This document shows, in pieces, positions 11,950-24,954 of a stretch of 64,000 nucleotides of DNA (its first letter is position 1; every line of letters starts with the position of its first letter). Made by a program: the position numbers and the translations under genes. The DNA comes from Owenia fusiformis. Taxonomy: Eukaryota; Annelida; Polychaeta; Sabellida; Oweniidae. The stretch is taken from positions 3,190,109 to 3,254,108 of the forward strand of contig CAIIXF020000003.1 in NCBI GenBank assembly GCA_903813345.2, read 5' to 3'. The notes beneath the pieces were generated by a model. That model was not told the origin of the DNA, made no database searches, and saw only the letters and a program-made list of their open reading frames with translations.

Positions 11950-13450
11950 AACCTTTAGCAGACCACAAATCTAACTTTTGAAAACTTTACTTTTTCCCGC
12001 CGTTCTTAAGATCCAATTAGATTGCCAGATTTATTCAGTCCTTAGTAGGTGACTTCCTGTTGACCTAGAAATGGCGATGTTTCGAAAAATATTTCTCAAT
12101 TCAACAATTTAAACAGTGTTTAAGTCGTTTTTAGTGAACAAATAGTACAAAATGACGGCGAAATACGATCACAACAAAAATGTGGAGAAAATGGATTGCG
12201 ATTTCGAGCTCTTTAGGCTCTTGGAAGCCGATAATGGTCATCGAAAATAGAAACTAGAATATCGATCGCTGCAAATTCAGTTTTGGATTCTGACCAGACG
12301 TTGAATCTCCCCAGGGGCGAAACGGCGGATTCCAGAGGAGTATTCATGGTATATTTATGCCCAGTCGTGTTTATGTACGAAAAAAATTCATGAGAACATT
12401 TTTCTCATGAGCCAGGCTAGTGTATCTTCCCTTTGTGAAAATTTTATCCAGATTCATTCAGTAGTTATTGAGATATTAATTATTTAGTCCAGGCATATCA
12501 TTTTTGAAAAATAAGTCAGATGCGTGGGATATATTTGCTGAAATAAGTCTTGGGACTCTGAAAAATGTGCTCCTAACCATCGTGAGATATCACAGCCTTC
12601 TCTGTTTCCTATTCTTGTGCATTGCAGAGATGGTCTGAGTATCAGAATGGCTCCTTACATGGTTGTGTTTCACTGGATGTTTTCCACTTAACAGGTTTTT
12701 CTACGTACAATTAAACACTTCTCAATTCTGAATATATCATATGAGGCAATGTGAACCTATCAATGTTCCCACGAAGACTTTTGCATGGTTACAGCGGTGT
12801 TCAAAAAAGGTCCATCCCTCTATAATGTAGCACTTGTGTAATAGAGGGGAGGGGGGGGGGGGTAGACGGGGACTCACTGCAAGACTACTGTATAAGTGGC
12901 ATTAAATCTGAGTGGTTAATTTGCAGAATGGTCAAATTTTATCATTTTCCTAATTTTGATTTTCCTAATGACATGAAACTTCCCATTGGTTAACATTATA
13001 TCCGAGATTTAATTTTCCAAACCTGGCAAAAATTAGGCAATAGGCAAATCAAAAGATTATGCAAAATTACCACTTATACTGCTTCTAGGAATCCAAATAT
13101 ATTTTAACCTACATGATTTGTTTCATTTCTCAAAAAGTTATTTTCCTAAAAGGAATTCTACAAAAAAAGAAATTCCAGCTGTACTAACTCTCCTTAGATT
13201 TGATTTATTCGTCCCTGGGGTATTAAATATGCAATAACAGATTCACATTCTGTCTATATAATGAAGTCAATTTCGGAGATTGGTCAAAGATTGGATTAGA
13301 AAAAAATTAATCTTAGTAGATTGTTCCCTGGCTACTAAATTTGCATACAAACTTGGCCAATTTGAACACTGCTTTGGCGAAAAGTGTTTGGATTTGGAGG
13401 TGTTCAGATTTCATGTTTTTTAACATGGAAGTCCACAGCAGATTTAAACA
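11950..13450. other. Non-coding, nothing recognised
   Basis: No supported gene. A run of 14 Gs lies near 12850. Confidence 0.5.
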
Positions 13451-13451
13451 A

Positions 13452-13548
13452 GTGAACACCAAATACCAAATGCCAAACACCATCCACAAAAGGTTAGAGA
13501 TTATAACAATATGTCACAATTTCTGGTGGTGACATAAAATGGTGACAT
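13452..13548. mobile_element. ATGTCACCAC-family MITE fragment
   Basis: CCAAACACCATCCACAAAAG, then ATTATAACAATATGTCAC and TTCTGGTGGTGACAT. Only the right half of the family is present. Confidence 0.65.
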
Positions 13549-13559
13549 ATATGTATTAT

Positions 13560-15010
13560 AATTCTAGTCTAATGTACCTTGCTTAAGACGACACATTCCC
13601 TTTCTCTACGTAGCTGACTTCATCTATTTCTTGACATAGGCCTGATGCAAAACTACTGTTTTTCTATTCAGTTGATTTGCATTTAGACCAATTTCCAATT
13701 TCAATATTCCAGGAAATCTATCAGAATTGCAGACAATAGACCGAATAAATGAAAACAAATACAAGTACAGTAATGTAATAAAAAGTTAACATACTTGAAA
13801 ACAACCCAAACAACAATTAATTTTGATTCAAACGACCCGAGAAAATAACATATTGACAACTACTAATATTAAACCTTAGTACTCCATCAATAATTTATAA
13901 TACAAGAAGTAGACAAATCCTTTGTTGTACCATGTCTAATATTGACATTCTTTTGCAGGTTTCGTTAACAGAGAATATTGGATATCTTATCGGATTGTGC
14001 ACCTAGCTGCGCTGCTATATAACTGCTATACCCAGTCCTTAGCATTTATTGATGGTTTTGAGCATGGGAAAAATAGTATAATTTGATCCAGGATCAAAGT
14101 TAACGAAGAACCGGATGTTTATCAAAAATTGGACAATGTTTTAATAGTCACTATAGAGTATTTGTACTTTAGCATGTAATTCCATTGTATCAAATTGTAT
14201 GATTTTGTACTATTCCAGATGCACAAAAAATTGTATTTGCATTTCTGACTGTTATAAAAAGTGTACATCTAAATGAATGAATAAACGAATGAAACAATTG
14301 ATAAATAATTTAAAAAATTAATTATCTACTCTGAAGACCTAGATATAGAGTAAGTATAAAATAAATAATTAAAATGTTGGTCTTGGTCATAATTTTGGTT
14401 GAGCATAAAGACAGTGTGCCCACCCCCCTCTATTTTCTTCATGCTCAATATAAGACAGGGGAATACAAAGGGGAGGGGGGGGTAACATTGTGCAATATTT
14501 AAGTCGATTTCATTTTGAATAAAAAACACCTTAACCGTTTAAATCTAGCTGCATGAATCTTTCTTTTAAGGAGGTGATGACAAACCATTGGAAAGGTACT
14601 CATGTAGTATACTGCAAAACTATATATATCTTAGTTGTACAGAGCCATGACATTTTTAGTCAATAAAAGATATATGACATCATACGATGACTACAACTAC
14701 ACACAACCATATATCTATATCATTATATTACAAGGTCACGAGGGAATTGTCATTTTGAGATCACTTAATTTGCCTCATGTTGATTGATATCATCAGCTAG
14801 AGAACCATATTGATTTTCTATATGCCATAATTTAAAGTGTCTAAGTTGGTAGTTTTTCCTGTTTGATATTTGATTCATGTTCCAGGAGAGTCATCAATAA
14901 CTCTACAGAAAAAATACAAAAATGTGAATCCAATTTAAAAAAATTGATTCATCTTACGAGAGAGGCAGACAAAAAGCGTTAATAACTGTACGGAAATAAA
15001 TAACACAAAG
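13560..15010. other. Non-coding, nothing recognised
   Basis: AT-rich. No supported gene. Confidence 0.5.
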
Positions 15011-15021
15011 TAGTTTTAAGC

Positions 15022-15077
15022 ACCAATCCCCTGTAGATCCTCAATCCCCTGTAGATCCTCAATCCCCTGTAGATCCA
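15022..15077. repeat. Three copies of an 18-bp unit
   Basis: CAATCCCCTGTAGATCCT repeated three times head to tail. Confidence 0.85.
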
Positions 15078-15130
15078 TCCCTGTTCTTTAGGGATAGGTT
15101 TGGGGATGGGGCTAATACAAGACAAGACAT

Positions 15131-15250
15131 GACTTTAACATGCAAAATGTCACCACCATTTGTTATCATGGATGCTAACCGCTGATCGCCATCCGCCGTC
15201 ACAAAAAATGGAGACACCACTTTTTGGAGGGGACATAACAAAAAAGTCAC
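15131..15250. mobile_element. ATGTCACCAC-family MITE
   Basis: TTTAACATGCAAAATGTCAC CACC at the left, ACTTTTTGGAGGGGACAT at the right. Confidence 0.6.
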
Positions 15251-15254
15251 ATAT

Positions 15255-16405
15255 TTGGCCCAGTGAGCAACCCTAACCCATATGAGCGATATGCAGTGAA
15301 ACCTCTATTACTGTTCAACTCCAGACCAAGCATTTAGTACGGAGGTGAATATGACAGAAATGGCATGAGCAAATTGCCCCATGTCAGTCAAAGGAAGATT
15401 GCGAAATAATGCTGTGAGCCAATCTTACTAATGTTTGCAAAAAAGGATAATGAAATCTAAAAACTGCATGTTTCAAAGTACGAAGCAATTAATAATGTCA
15501 CACATTCCAACACTTAAATATCACCATGCAGCTTTTTAGAACAACTCAAAGCTTTTATTAAAGAGGAGGCAATATCGCAGAATTCAAAATGATCCTATCT
15601 TCATGTAATAAGAAACCTACTGGTTCATCATTCTATGAAAATTGTTTCTTTGAATTCTGGGTCTTTCCCCTTCTTTTATTTATTTCAACACTCGCAAAAA
15701 TAGATTCCCTCTATTCATTTTTATCTATAATAGGCTGACAACAATCCGTCTTTGACGAAATTAATTGCGCTTTCTAATAATCTGTTATCACTAATCCCAA
15801 CGAGAGAGTTGCAGCTTAATACAATCAATTGTTCATTGCATGTTGTTAGGCAACATTTCTCATTGTTTTCTATAATTGCTAAGCAACAATAAATGGATGT
15901 TACAGTAAAAACTATACCCAAAGAAGGACATTTCCCAAAGATCATAGATGACATTGGTACCTGTTAGTGAGCAGGCTTAAACTGTTTTGTTACGGAGTTT
16001 TGACAAAAAGCATCGTAATAAAGGACATTTTAAGTGTTACTCAAGTGGTTTTTTATGCCTTTGAAACACATAAAAATTCAAGCCTTGATTACGAAAAATT
16101 GGTCAAAATTCTTTCTAATGAAGCAATTTAACCATGTATGAATATAATAATTAATTGTTTCTAGGGTCGACTTTCATAGATAAGGTTACTGTGTTCCTTT
16201 ATTTAATTTTCCTTGCCAGGAAGAAAAGATAAATATTTGACTATAATTATAGATGCCTAGATGACAGCTCCAAAATTAGAAAATCACAACAAACTTAAAA
16301 CTTAATAAGTTTGCTGTCAACATGGGAAATTATATAATAATCAAGATAAATGGTATTCTCTGTTCTAGAATATATCTTCTTAATTCTGTCAAGGAAAAAG
16401 CTAGA
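15255..16405. other. Non-coding, nothing recognised
   Basis: AT-rich, no supported gene. Confidence 0.5.
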
Positions 16406-16409
16406 AATT

Positions 16410-17240
16410 CAAAAATCGTGAATATCTCTCCAATGAAATCCTATAATCATCAGTCCCCTCTCTCCTATTCCAGCTCTAAATCGAGCTGAATCAATGCAAG
16501 ATTACAAAGACTTAGTCTAAATTATTGTAGAATGAAAAAATTGCTGTCTAACAGATTTTGAGTCATTATAATAAAATTGTGATAAGTAAAAATCATCTTA
16601 ATAATATATTGATGCACAAATGATGCGGAAAAATTCTAAAACCAAACATCTTATGAAAAATCCTTCCCCTCCGCCATGGATTCAGATCAATCGCTATATA
16701 CAATTATAAGGGTTCAAAAAGTCAGATTATTTAACTCGTGCTGATGCAGAAAGTATGCAGAAAAACACAGAAATTCAGACAACTTATGAAAAATACTGAG
16801 TCAATACATCTGTATGTACAAAGCAAAAAATGAGATTTGAATTAACATATAGATGGGAACCCTTGCAATAGATTTATATTACCTCTTTAAAAGAGACTTT
16901 CATCTACATAATGTTCTCACCAACCCTTTCCAAAAGTCTGATTTTACTTCTTAAAAGAGACCTTCATCTTCATCTTTAGTATCAAGATCTGACCCAGTGT
17001 AATAAATACACACACAAATGATGCAGAGTAATTCTGAAAAAATCACTAAAACGAAAAAAATCTTTACATAATACATTTAAATTCAACAATTATTTCCATC
17101 AGCATTTAGTGTAAGATGCAAAAACGATGGTGAAAAATTCGTAAATCGCAACAAATTCCGCCTCATCAATATACAATGCAAGATGTGGGATTATCCGGAT
17201 CTGCATATAGATGCTTGGCATAATTGCAATACTATCTGAT
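16410..17240. repeat. Possible old tandem repeat, units of about 130 bp
   Basis: A motif like GATGCNNAAA...ATTC followed by CAACTTATGAAAAAT recurs near 16430, 16620, 16750, 17020 and 17115. The copies are badly eroded, and a self-alignment would be needed to fix the unit. Confidence 0.3.
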
Positions 17241-17294
17241 TTTTCTCTGGCAGGTTATTTAGAATGTGTTGAAGCCAGCAGCTGATTAATGAAT

Positions 17295-18190
17295 ACAGTA
17301 GAACCCTGGAATAAAATCACAGGCTCTGTTCAAAATCGATGAACCCATGGAATAAAATCACAGTCTCTGTTCAAAATCAAGGCACTTTAGCTTTTTTCAT
17401 TTCTCATTTATCCCATATATAATATATAAAATACAATACAATATTATTACCTACGTTTTTCAACATTGTCGGCAATATACAAAACATATCAAACTGGAAA
17501 TAATGGAAATAAAATATATTAGGTCCATAATATGGTGGTGAGAAATGTTGGAGGCCTTCGATGGGGGGGGGGGGGTACTTTAGCTCTTGCTACATTTCTT
17601 ATATCGTTTCAAATAGTTTTATTCCACCTATAGTTTGCAACTTAATTACCTCCAACGTCTGGGTTTCGATGTAATTTTGACAAGTCAAGGTAATGAATGC
17701 AGCCGAAACCTGGTATAAAATCACAGTCTCTGTTCAAAGTCAAGGTATTTTAACTCTCGCTGCATTTCTTATAAGGTCTAAAATAGTTCTGTTCCACCTA
17801 TAGTTTGCCTCTTGTCCAACCTCTGAGCTCCAATGTAATTTTTCACAAATCAAGGTAATGAATGCAGCTGAACCCTAGTATAAAATCACAGTCCATGTTC
17901 AAAGTCAAGGTACATTTTTCATATAAAGGTTTCTTGCTGCATTTCTTATACCCTTTTATTTCAACTATGGCAGTAATTACCCCTAGGCTCTGAGCTTTAA
18001 TGTACCTTTGGACAATAGTCAATATAACGAATTGTAGCTCAACCCTGAAGGAAAATCACAGTTCAAAATTCAGGCACATTTTTGAGAGACAGACCTCACA
18101 ATGTATTACCCGTTTTAATAGTTTTATTTTGCTAACAGTTCCTGACTTAAGCTTCCCATAGTCTCTGGGTTTCTATGTACCCTTTGACAA
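17295..18190. repeat. Degenerate tandem repeat, units of about 160-190 bp
   Basis: Four to five units carry ACCCTGGAATAAAATCACAG, TCTCTGTTCAAAATCAAGG, GTTTTATTCCACCTATAGTT TGC and a closing GTAATTTTGACAAGTCAAGG. Starts are near 17304, 17700, 17868 and 18028. Confidence 0.7.
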
Positions 18191-18279
18191 CTGAAGATAT
18201 TTATAATTTGAATGAATGATATAATAAAAAATAGTAAATGTCATGTGATTGATCTGAATTGAAGATTTGCAAATCCCCG

Positions 18280-18445
18280 GGCCAGGCCAATTTTTGCCTG
18301 TGCTCTGTGGACTGAAAAACTTGGGACCACTGAGATAGACTGGCACCGAATTTAAAACATTATTACATGCAACTGAAAATGAGAAATATAATGAAAAATT
18401 GGCAAATTTTGACCAAAAATTTGCACTGCCCCTACTCAAGGAAAA
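18280..18445. mobile_element. Possible CAGTGATCTC-family MITE relic
   Basis: AAAATGAGAAATATAATGAA and TTTGACCAAAAATTTGCACT resemble the family interior. The termini are not preserved. Confidence 0.4.
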
Positions 18446-18659
18446 AATCGTATGAGAATATTGAGCTACTGATTAATATTAATTAATAATGATTCATGGT
18501 AGATTGTAATTTTATGTAAAGGATTATAATCCATATTGATCTGTTAATTGTACTGCATAATAAAGTTTCTAGCACAGTCTCTATCTACATAGATTATAAT
18601 GAAATCCTTCATACAGTTATGCCTGTATGTCCATACACTTAAAAAGCTCTCAATGCAGT

Positions 18660-18880
18660 GGTAGGCCAGCTTTCAGTCAGGGGGGGGGGGGGTGCGATCG
18701 ACAAAAAAACTTTGGTTTTCAGTCAGGGGTGGACGTGCTATTGTGATATATACAAGAATTTTACAAAATTGATGCAACTTCTTTCAAAATTGAGCTAGAA
18801 GCTTCAAATAAAAAGCATTTTAAAGCTCTTTTCTTCTATCAGTCATGGTAATAGGGGGGGGGGGGGGGGTGCGAAGCCTG
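18660..18880. other. Two long G runs in similar context
   Basis: TCAGTCA + G14 + TGCGATCG near 18680 and ATAG + G16 + TGCGAAG near 18855. Both are G runs followed by TGCGA, so they are likely diverged copies of one short repeat. Confidence 0.6.
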
Positions 18881-19189
18881 TGCAATATGTGCTTTTTTCA
18901 ATGTTTTTCAGTTTTTGAACACCATGCCAATCCCAACATTTTTTGGCCAGTTCCGATGACATTCGGCTTAGTCAGGCTTTACTGTATTCTAATGTTTCCT
19001 CCAAAATGATATATTTCGGAAAAACTTGACTTCTCTACAGTAAAGATTCAAACTAAGATTTTTCTCCAAATTTTGCAAGATTTTCATTTTTTACCTTTGT
19101 TAGTGATAATGATTTGTTCTGGGGAACTTCAACATGGGGCAAAATGTCTATACAGGATAAACAGTCACAGGAAAAATATATTCCATACT

Positions 19190-20625
19190 TTTGATAATAT
19201 TACATTCAGTACTTTTGTTAATATATTCAGTGCTTTTGTGAATATATTCAGTACTTTTGTGAATATATTCAGTACTTTTGTTAATTTGTTCAGTACTTGT
19301 GTTAATATGTTCAGTACTTTTGTTAATATATTCAGTACTATTGTTAATATATTCAGTACTTTTGTTAATTTGTTCAGTACTTTTGTTAATATATTCAGTA
19401 CTTTTGTTAATATATTCAGTACTTTTGTTAATATATTCAGTACTTTGTTAATATATTCAGTACTTTTGTTAATATATTCAGTACTTTTGTTAATTTGTTC
19501 AGTACTTTTGTTAATTTGTTCACTACTTTTGTTAATATGTTCAGTACTTTTGTTAATATGTTCAGTACTTTTGGTAACATATTCAGTACTTGTGTTAATA
19601 TGTTCAGTACTTTTGTTAATATGTTCAGTACTTTTGTTAATATATTCAGTACTTTTGTTAATATATTCAGTACTTTTGTTAATATATTCAGTACTTTTGT
19701 TAATATGTTCAGTACTTTTGTTAATTTGTTCAGTACTTTTTGTTAATAACAAGCAATAAGTATTTTTCAGTAGCAGTAAAGCAGCAACAATAGAATATAT
19801 AATACCTTTTGTGAATATATTCAGTACTTTTGTTAATTTGTTCAGTACTTGTGTTAATATGTTCAGTACTTTTGTTAATATATTCAGTACTTTTGTTAAT
19901 ATATTCAGTACTTTTGTTAATTTGTTCAGTACTTTTGTTAATATATTCAGTACTTTTGTTAATATATTCAGTACTTTTGTTAATATATTCAGTACTTTGT
20001 TAATATATTCAGTACTTTTGTTAATATATTCAGTACTTTTGTTAATTTGTTCAGTACTTTTGTTAATTTGTTCACTACTTTTGTTAATATGTTCAGTACT
20101 TTTGTTAATATGTTCAGTACTTTTGTTAACATATTCAGTACTTGTGTTAATATGTTCAGTACTTTTGATAATATGTTCAGTACTTTTGTTAATATATTCA
20201 GTACTTTTGTTAATATATTCAGTACTTTTGTTAATATATTCAGTACTTTTGTTAATTTGTTCAGTACTTTTGTTAATTTGTTCAGTACTTTTTGTTAATA
20301 TGTTCAGTACTTTTGTTAATATGTTTAGTACTTTTGTTAATATATTCAGTACTTTTGTGAATATATTCAGTACTTTTGTTAATATATTCAGTACTTTTGT
20401 TAATATATTCAGTACTTTTGTTAATATATTCAGTACTTTTGTTAATATATTCAGTACTTTTGTTAATATATTCAGTACTTTTGTTAATATATTCAATACT
20501 TTTGTTAATATATTCAGTACTTTTGTTAATATATTCAGTACTTTTGTTAATATGTTCAGTACTTTTGTTAATATATTCAGTACTTTTGTTAATATATTCA
20601 GTACTTTTGTTAATAACAAGCAATA
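19190..20625. repeat. 21-bp minisatellite with 550-bp internal duplication
   Basis: About 65 copies of GTTAATATATTCAGTACTTT + T. The left block (about 19261-19745) is duplicated about 552 bp to the right. A 60-bp non-repeat segment starting TAACAAGCAATAAGTATTTT occurs at 19745 and again at 20612, closing each block. The unit is 3n long and lacks stops on most frames. It therefore yields long open frames on both strands (up to 484 codons, reading heptads of TKVLNIL), which I regard as shadows. Confidence 0.92.
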
Positions 20626-20790
20626 AGTATTTTTCAGTAGCAGTAAAGCAGCAACAATAGAATATATAATACCTATTATGTAACTTTTTATTATTTAAGG
20701 CAATAATCACACCATCATACTAAATGACTTCTATGTATCTCGTTAAACAGCTAATATCAAAGAATATGTCTTTGTATAATATTTTGATTA

Positions 20791-20902
20791 AGCTAAGTTC
20801 ACACCAATGGCGCTTAGATGGCACTATAAAGCAGTGTGCAAAGCAGCTTTGGACGCCGCTTTAAAGCGCTATATCAAAGCGCTGTTGGTGTGAACTTAGC
20901 TT
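20791..20902. mobile_element. 112-bp foldback MITE with TA target duplication
   Basis: Ends AGCTAAGTTCACACCAA and TTGGTGTGAACTTAGCTT, flanked by TA on both sides. The interior has GCGCTT...AAAGCGC pairs, so it folds almost completely. Confidence 0.8.
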
Positions 20903-21119
20903 TACCACCAAAATTCTGGCGAGCAATCATATCTCATTGGTATATTCCTTAACACTGGCTCAAAGGTCAATAAGGAAGTAGATGTATTCTTATTTGGATG
21001 TGACTCAGATATACAAATCATGTCTTCACAAGCGTCATCAATGAATGTAATTTCAAATTTAGAGAAAAAAAATTGAATAAAAAACCACCAAGGATTACAT
21101 AACACATAATAACAAATTT

Positions 21120-21192
21120 GCCTGAACCGGGATTTGAACCAGGGGCCAAGTGGTAGTAGTAACCTTGGCTCTGCTAATGAGCCACGGCAGGT
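21120..21192 (-). pseudogene. tRNA-like relic
   Basis: On the minus strand it has a D arm with five perfect pairs (GGCTC/GAGCC), a B-box-like GGTTCAAATCC, T stem four of five pairs and four of seven acceptor pairs. The anticodon arm is abnormal (a loop of about 13 nt), so an amino acid cannot be assigned. It may be a pseudogene or the head of a tRNA-derived SINE. No strong T-run terminator follows. Confidence 0.55.
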
Positions 21193-21632
21193 CTTAAAAT
21201 ATCGGAACACTTCTGATTGAAACAGAAATAAGTGATATTGGAATGCCTTTACAGCCATAAAAGGGTGATATTATCTCTATAAAGAATCTAACTGTGGTGT
21301 AATGGTTACAAAGCATTCGCAATTATTACAAAGAGCTGCAGAAAACCTTTCCATTAGTTTGAATCCAACATTTAATTGTAATTCATTATATGGAAATGGT
21401 TGGTTAGTTCGACCTTTGATGAAATGGGTTCAATAAAGGTGCAATATTCTCAGCATCATAGGGAACTATTTTCTAAAGAGCGAATAATCTGAACATGAGC
21501 AAATATTCTCCGCAAGATTAGGCATTCTATGCAAGAATTATTCCTCACAAGAACATATATTTTCTGTAAGGCCTTAATGTCAGGCCAGCCAATATTAAAC
21601 GAAAAGTACTCTGAATTTCAAAGCCTAATCTG

Positions 21633-21810
21633 AGGCCTGTAGCCAGGATTTGCCAAAGGGGGTTCACTTTGAAAAATTCCAGGGGGGTTACTTGTGACCA
21701 AAATCACCTAAAAATGCTCAGAATGGTGAAAAACTGCATGATTTTGAAATATTTTTTGGCCAGGGAGGTTCGCTCAAACCCATCGAACCATCCCCCCTGG
21801 CTACGGGCCT
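21633..21810. mobile_element. AGGCCCGTAGCCAGG-family MITE
   Basis: Inverted ends AGGCCTGTAGCCAGG and CCTGGCTACGGGCCT. The interior GCTCAGAATGGTGAAAAACT is in opposite orientation to the copy at 40189. Confidence 0.85.
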
Positions 21811-21814
21811 GCTA

Positions 21815-22210
21815 AATTATAAGATGAAGCTTTTTGTGATTGCATTCCAAAGGGAAACAATTTTACAACATTATAAAGGACTACACAGGCAACCCCCTGA
21901 GCAATCAATAAAGTAAACCCATAGGTTGTATTTATATCTAATAAATCCTCCATCATAGTCAGAGGGCAGAGTGTCTAGTCGCCAGGGTATTTATGTTCAC
22001 ACTTTCAAGGTTGTATTCAGAATAGAAAGTATTTTACTTGATTATAAGCAATGTAAAGGCCACCCTTTAGCAATCAATAAATTACCTACAGGCTTGATGT
22101 ACATTGCTAGAAATACAATAATACTGGAAATAATAGTTAAGTGTTCTTATGTCGTACAGATGCACTCATATACTGCGTCTCATTACTTGAAAGAAATTCA
22201 TTAGGCCTAT
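21815..22210. other. Non-coding, nothing recognised
   Basis: AT-rich, no supported gene. Confidence 0.5.
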
Positions 22211-22224
22211 TAAATAAGTAAAAC

Positions 22225-22755
22225 CAGTATATCTGAAGACCACTGTACTGTAAGCAGAACACCTCTCAATATGAACACCTCTGTCATCAGAACACCTCTC
22301 AATATGAACACCTCTGTCATCAGAACACCTCTAAATATGAACACCTCTGTCATCAGAACACCTCTCAATATGAACACCTCTGTCATCAGAACATCTCTCA
22401 ATATGAACACCTCTGTCATCAGAACACCTCTCAATATGAACACCTTTGTCATCAGAACACCTCTAAATATGAACACCTCTGTCATCAGAACACCTCTCAA
22501 TATGAACACCTTTGTCATCAGAACACCTCTCAATATGAACACCTCTATCATCAGAACACCTCTAAATATGAACACCTCTGTCATCAGAACACCTCTCAAT
22601 ATGAACACCTCTGTCAACAGAACACCTCTGCCATCAGAACACCTCTCAATATGAACACCTCTATCATCAGAACACCTCTCAATTTGAACACCTCTACCAT
22701 CAGAACACCTCTCAATTTGAACACTTTCTCTCAATGGTGAACACTTCTACAGCAG
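22225..22755. repeat. 33-bp minisatellite of the GAACACC type
   Basis: About 14 copies of GAACACCTCTCAATAT + GAACACCTCTGTCATCA. Each 33-bp unit is itself two diverged half-units. The left flank GTAAAACCAGTATATCTGAA resembles a pogo-like MITE end, so this looks like another expanded element with its right end eroded. Confidence 0.9.
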
Positions 22756-22759
22756 GCCA

Positions 22760-24060
22760 GAGGGAAAGGATTATACAATGACTAAAAATAATGAAAGAAG
22801 TTAACCATTAATTCTTGGTAAACGGAAATGGTTTATTGACTTCTATTTTGTACTTCTTTGCAGTGAACACCTATAGATGGTCACTGCGCTCCCTCTGGAA
22901 ATATTGATATCATCCTTGTGATATTCCCCATATCAAATCCCTCCTGGTGAATAACTTCTTTTTATTCCAGCATTTAACAAGCAAAATATGAGACAATTAA
23001 AGTAAGAAAAACAAATGAATTAGTGTGATTGCATATTCGTTCATTCATATTCGTTCATTCGTTCGTTCACTCTGCACCTATTGGCAGCTGTTGAATGCAG
23101 CCTGAAAATATGAAGATGGCTTAAAGCTTCATTTTAACACTGCATAATCAACAGAAATTGAATAAATGATGAGGTTGGGAAAAAACTGGATCATCAATAC
23201 ACAATATTGTGTGGGTATGAGAATATTAGAATGCAGAATGCCTGTATAATTATTGGTTTTTATCTCTCCGCTAACAGGCTAAACTGACACACATTACAAT
23301 ATGGTAATTAGTACGTTACATGAACTTTTTTGCTAATTTTGAAATATTCCAGATGGAAATAGGCTTTTAACATTCTGATTATTTTCACATCTTTCAGCAT
23401 TGGATTTCATGGCTTATATGAGAAAAGTTGAGATGTCATGGTTTATTTTTAAAAACTCTATCTTTTGTGTTTCCGAAAAGCATTAGTTCCTTGTTATGGC
23501 TGACACTATACAGAACCTACCCTGAGATAATCAGTCAGTACATTACCCTCTGATTAAAACAAACCATTGTACAATTTTGCATTTAACCAATCAGAAAACT
23601 GTACTGTCATACTGTTTTACATTTACATGTATTAAGGACCATCTTTGAAGGACAACAAACTCTGGTTGGCTTAGTAACAGTCAGACTCAGAGGTTAACTA
23701 ATTAAAGAGGGTAGCTCTAAACATTGTTCTAAAGGGTATTCAGCTATTTTCTCCACATCAGGTCTCGAGTAACTTCTAAGGAATTCAACTACTCATTTCT
23801 ACTATCAATTACCCTTAGGCTCAAAAACTAGTAGTAATTCCTACCCTCTTACTCAGATTTAGACAATTCTAGAGTTTTGATGAACCTAAAGGTAGAACTC
23901 AATTTGATTGAATTTGATTGGGTAGCTATATCTTATCACTATACTCAAATTAGGTATTGAGACTTGGCAAGGGAATATTTCTTATTCAAAGAGAATAGAA
24001 GAAATCAAATCAAATTCTTCAAAAGGGTTGACTTCAACCAAGTTAATCTCTTCAGTCTAA
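22760..24060. other. Non-coding, nothing recognised
   Basis: AT-rich, no supported gene. TTCATTCATATTCGTTCATT and CGTTCGTTC form a short microsatellite near 23040. Confidence 0.5.
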
Positions 24061-24064
24061 ATGT

Positions 24065-24890
24065 TGAGGCATGCGCAGACCTCTATTTAGTGATATTTTC
24101 ATTTCAAATATGGCGGCCAATCCGATGTCTGACGACCCTTACAAAGAATCTAGGCAGTTTGCATTTTTACCTCCTGTGAAATAACAAGTGGAATTTAGTA
24201 GTTGTTTTGTGTTTTATTATCATTCTGCATCGTAATTCTATGTGATGTGGTGTTGAAATGTCAGCAGAAATACATATCCATACGATAATCGAGTGAATCA
24301 GATAACAGATTTTTCGAAAACCCGTCTCGTGCTAAGAGTGTAAAAACTTGTATTAACATGCTCAAAAGTGCCAATGTGCACATCAATGTCAAGCTAAATC
24401 AATGTTGTGTCTAAAACAGGTACCCGATCTACTCAAAACAGCTTGTCATTCACGTATACACGCTTAGCAAACACGGCGAAATGACCTGAATCTTGGAATT
24501 TCGTTCGAGAGCTAGTAATGTTTGCTCCGGTCTTCGTCATAAGTGTTCATCAGACTTCACGCATGCGCAGGAGAAAAACCATTACCAATAAGGTCTATAA
24601 ATCAATTTTGCGCATGCGCCTTACAACGGTAAAGAAATTCGTATTTATAAACGAACCAGTTTGAGATAACCCGATATCAGTCGGAGAAATCTGACGATCT
24701 ACGAAACTCACTTCAAAAAATCAAATGCGGACTGACGGCGTATTCTACTATGTTTGGATCTAAGATTTTCAGTATAGATAAAGTCTTTTATGATCTTTCG
24801 AATGAGGTAAGTCTCTAGTTCGAAAGACAATCGTATCAACTTGAACAAAAGTTGAGTTTTGACGAAAAATTTTAACATGCGCAGAAGTCC
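24065..24890. promoter_or_regulatory. CpG-richer island with NRF1-like sites
   Basis: Four GCATGCGC/CATGCGCA motifs (about 24070, 24561, 24609 with TGCGCATGCGCC, and 24876) lie in a segment with far more CpG than its neighbours. At 24110 an ATGGCGGCC opens a 24-codon frame (MAANPMSDDPYKESRQFAFL and PPVK). NRF1-type palindromes are typical of CpG-island promoters in animals. This could be an alternative promoter in the KCNT intron or the start of an unrecognised gene. Inference only. Confidence 0.35.
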
Positions 24891-24954
24891 CATTTTCGTT
24901 GTACCATATTGACTGTCTTCATGTCTGGTATGTAGGCTGTTATAAAGAGAAGAT

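Noticed and set aside
19165-20619. 484-codon minus-strand open frame of TKVLNIL heptads
   Set aside because: Entirely made of a stop-free 21-bp minisatellite. Equal open frames exist on the other strand, and there is no start context, domain or splice evidence.
20791-20902. Possible microRNA hairpin
   Set aside because: The inverted ends are flanked by TA and resemble a MITE. A miRNA would need small-RNA evidence.
22210-22734. 174- and 127-codon frames of repeated GVLMTEVFIL / [10 protein letters not shown]
   Set aside because: Translation of the 33-bp minisatellite. The unit length is 3n, so frames stay open by chance.
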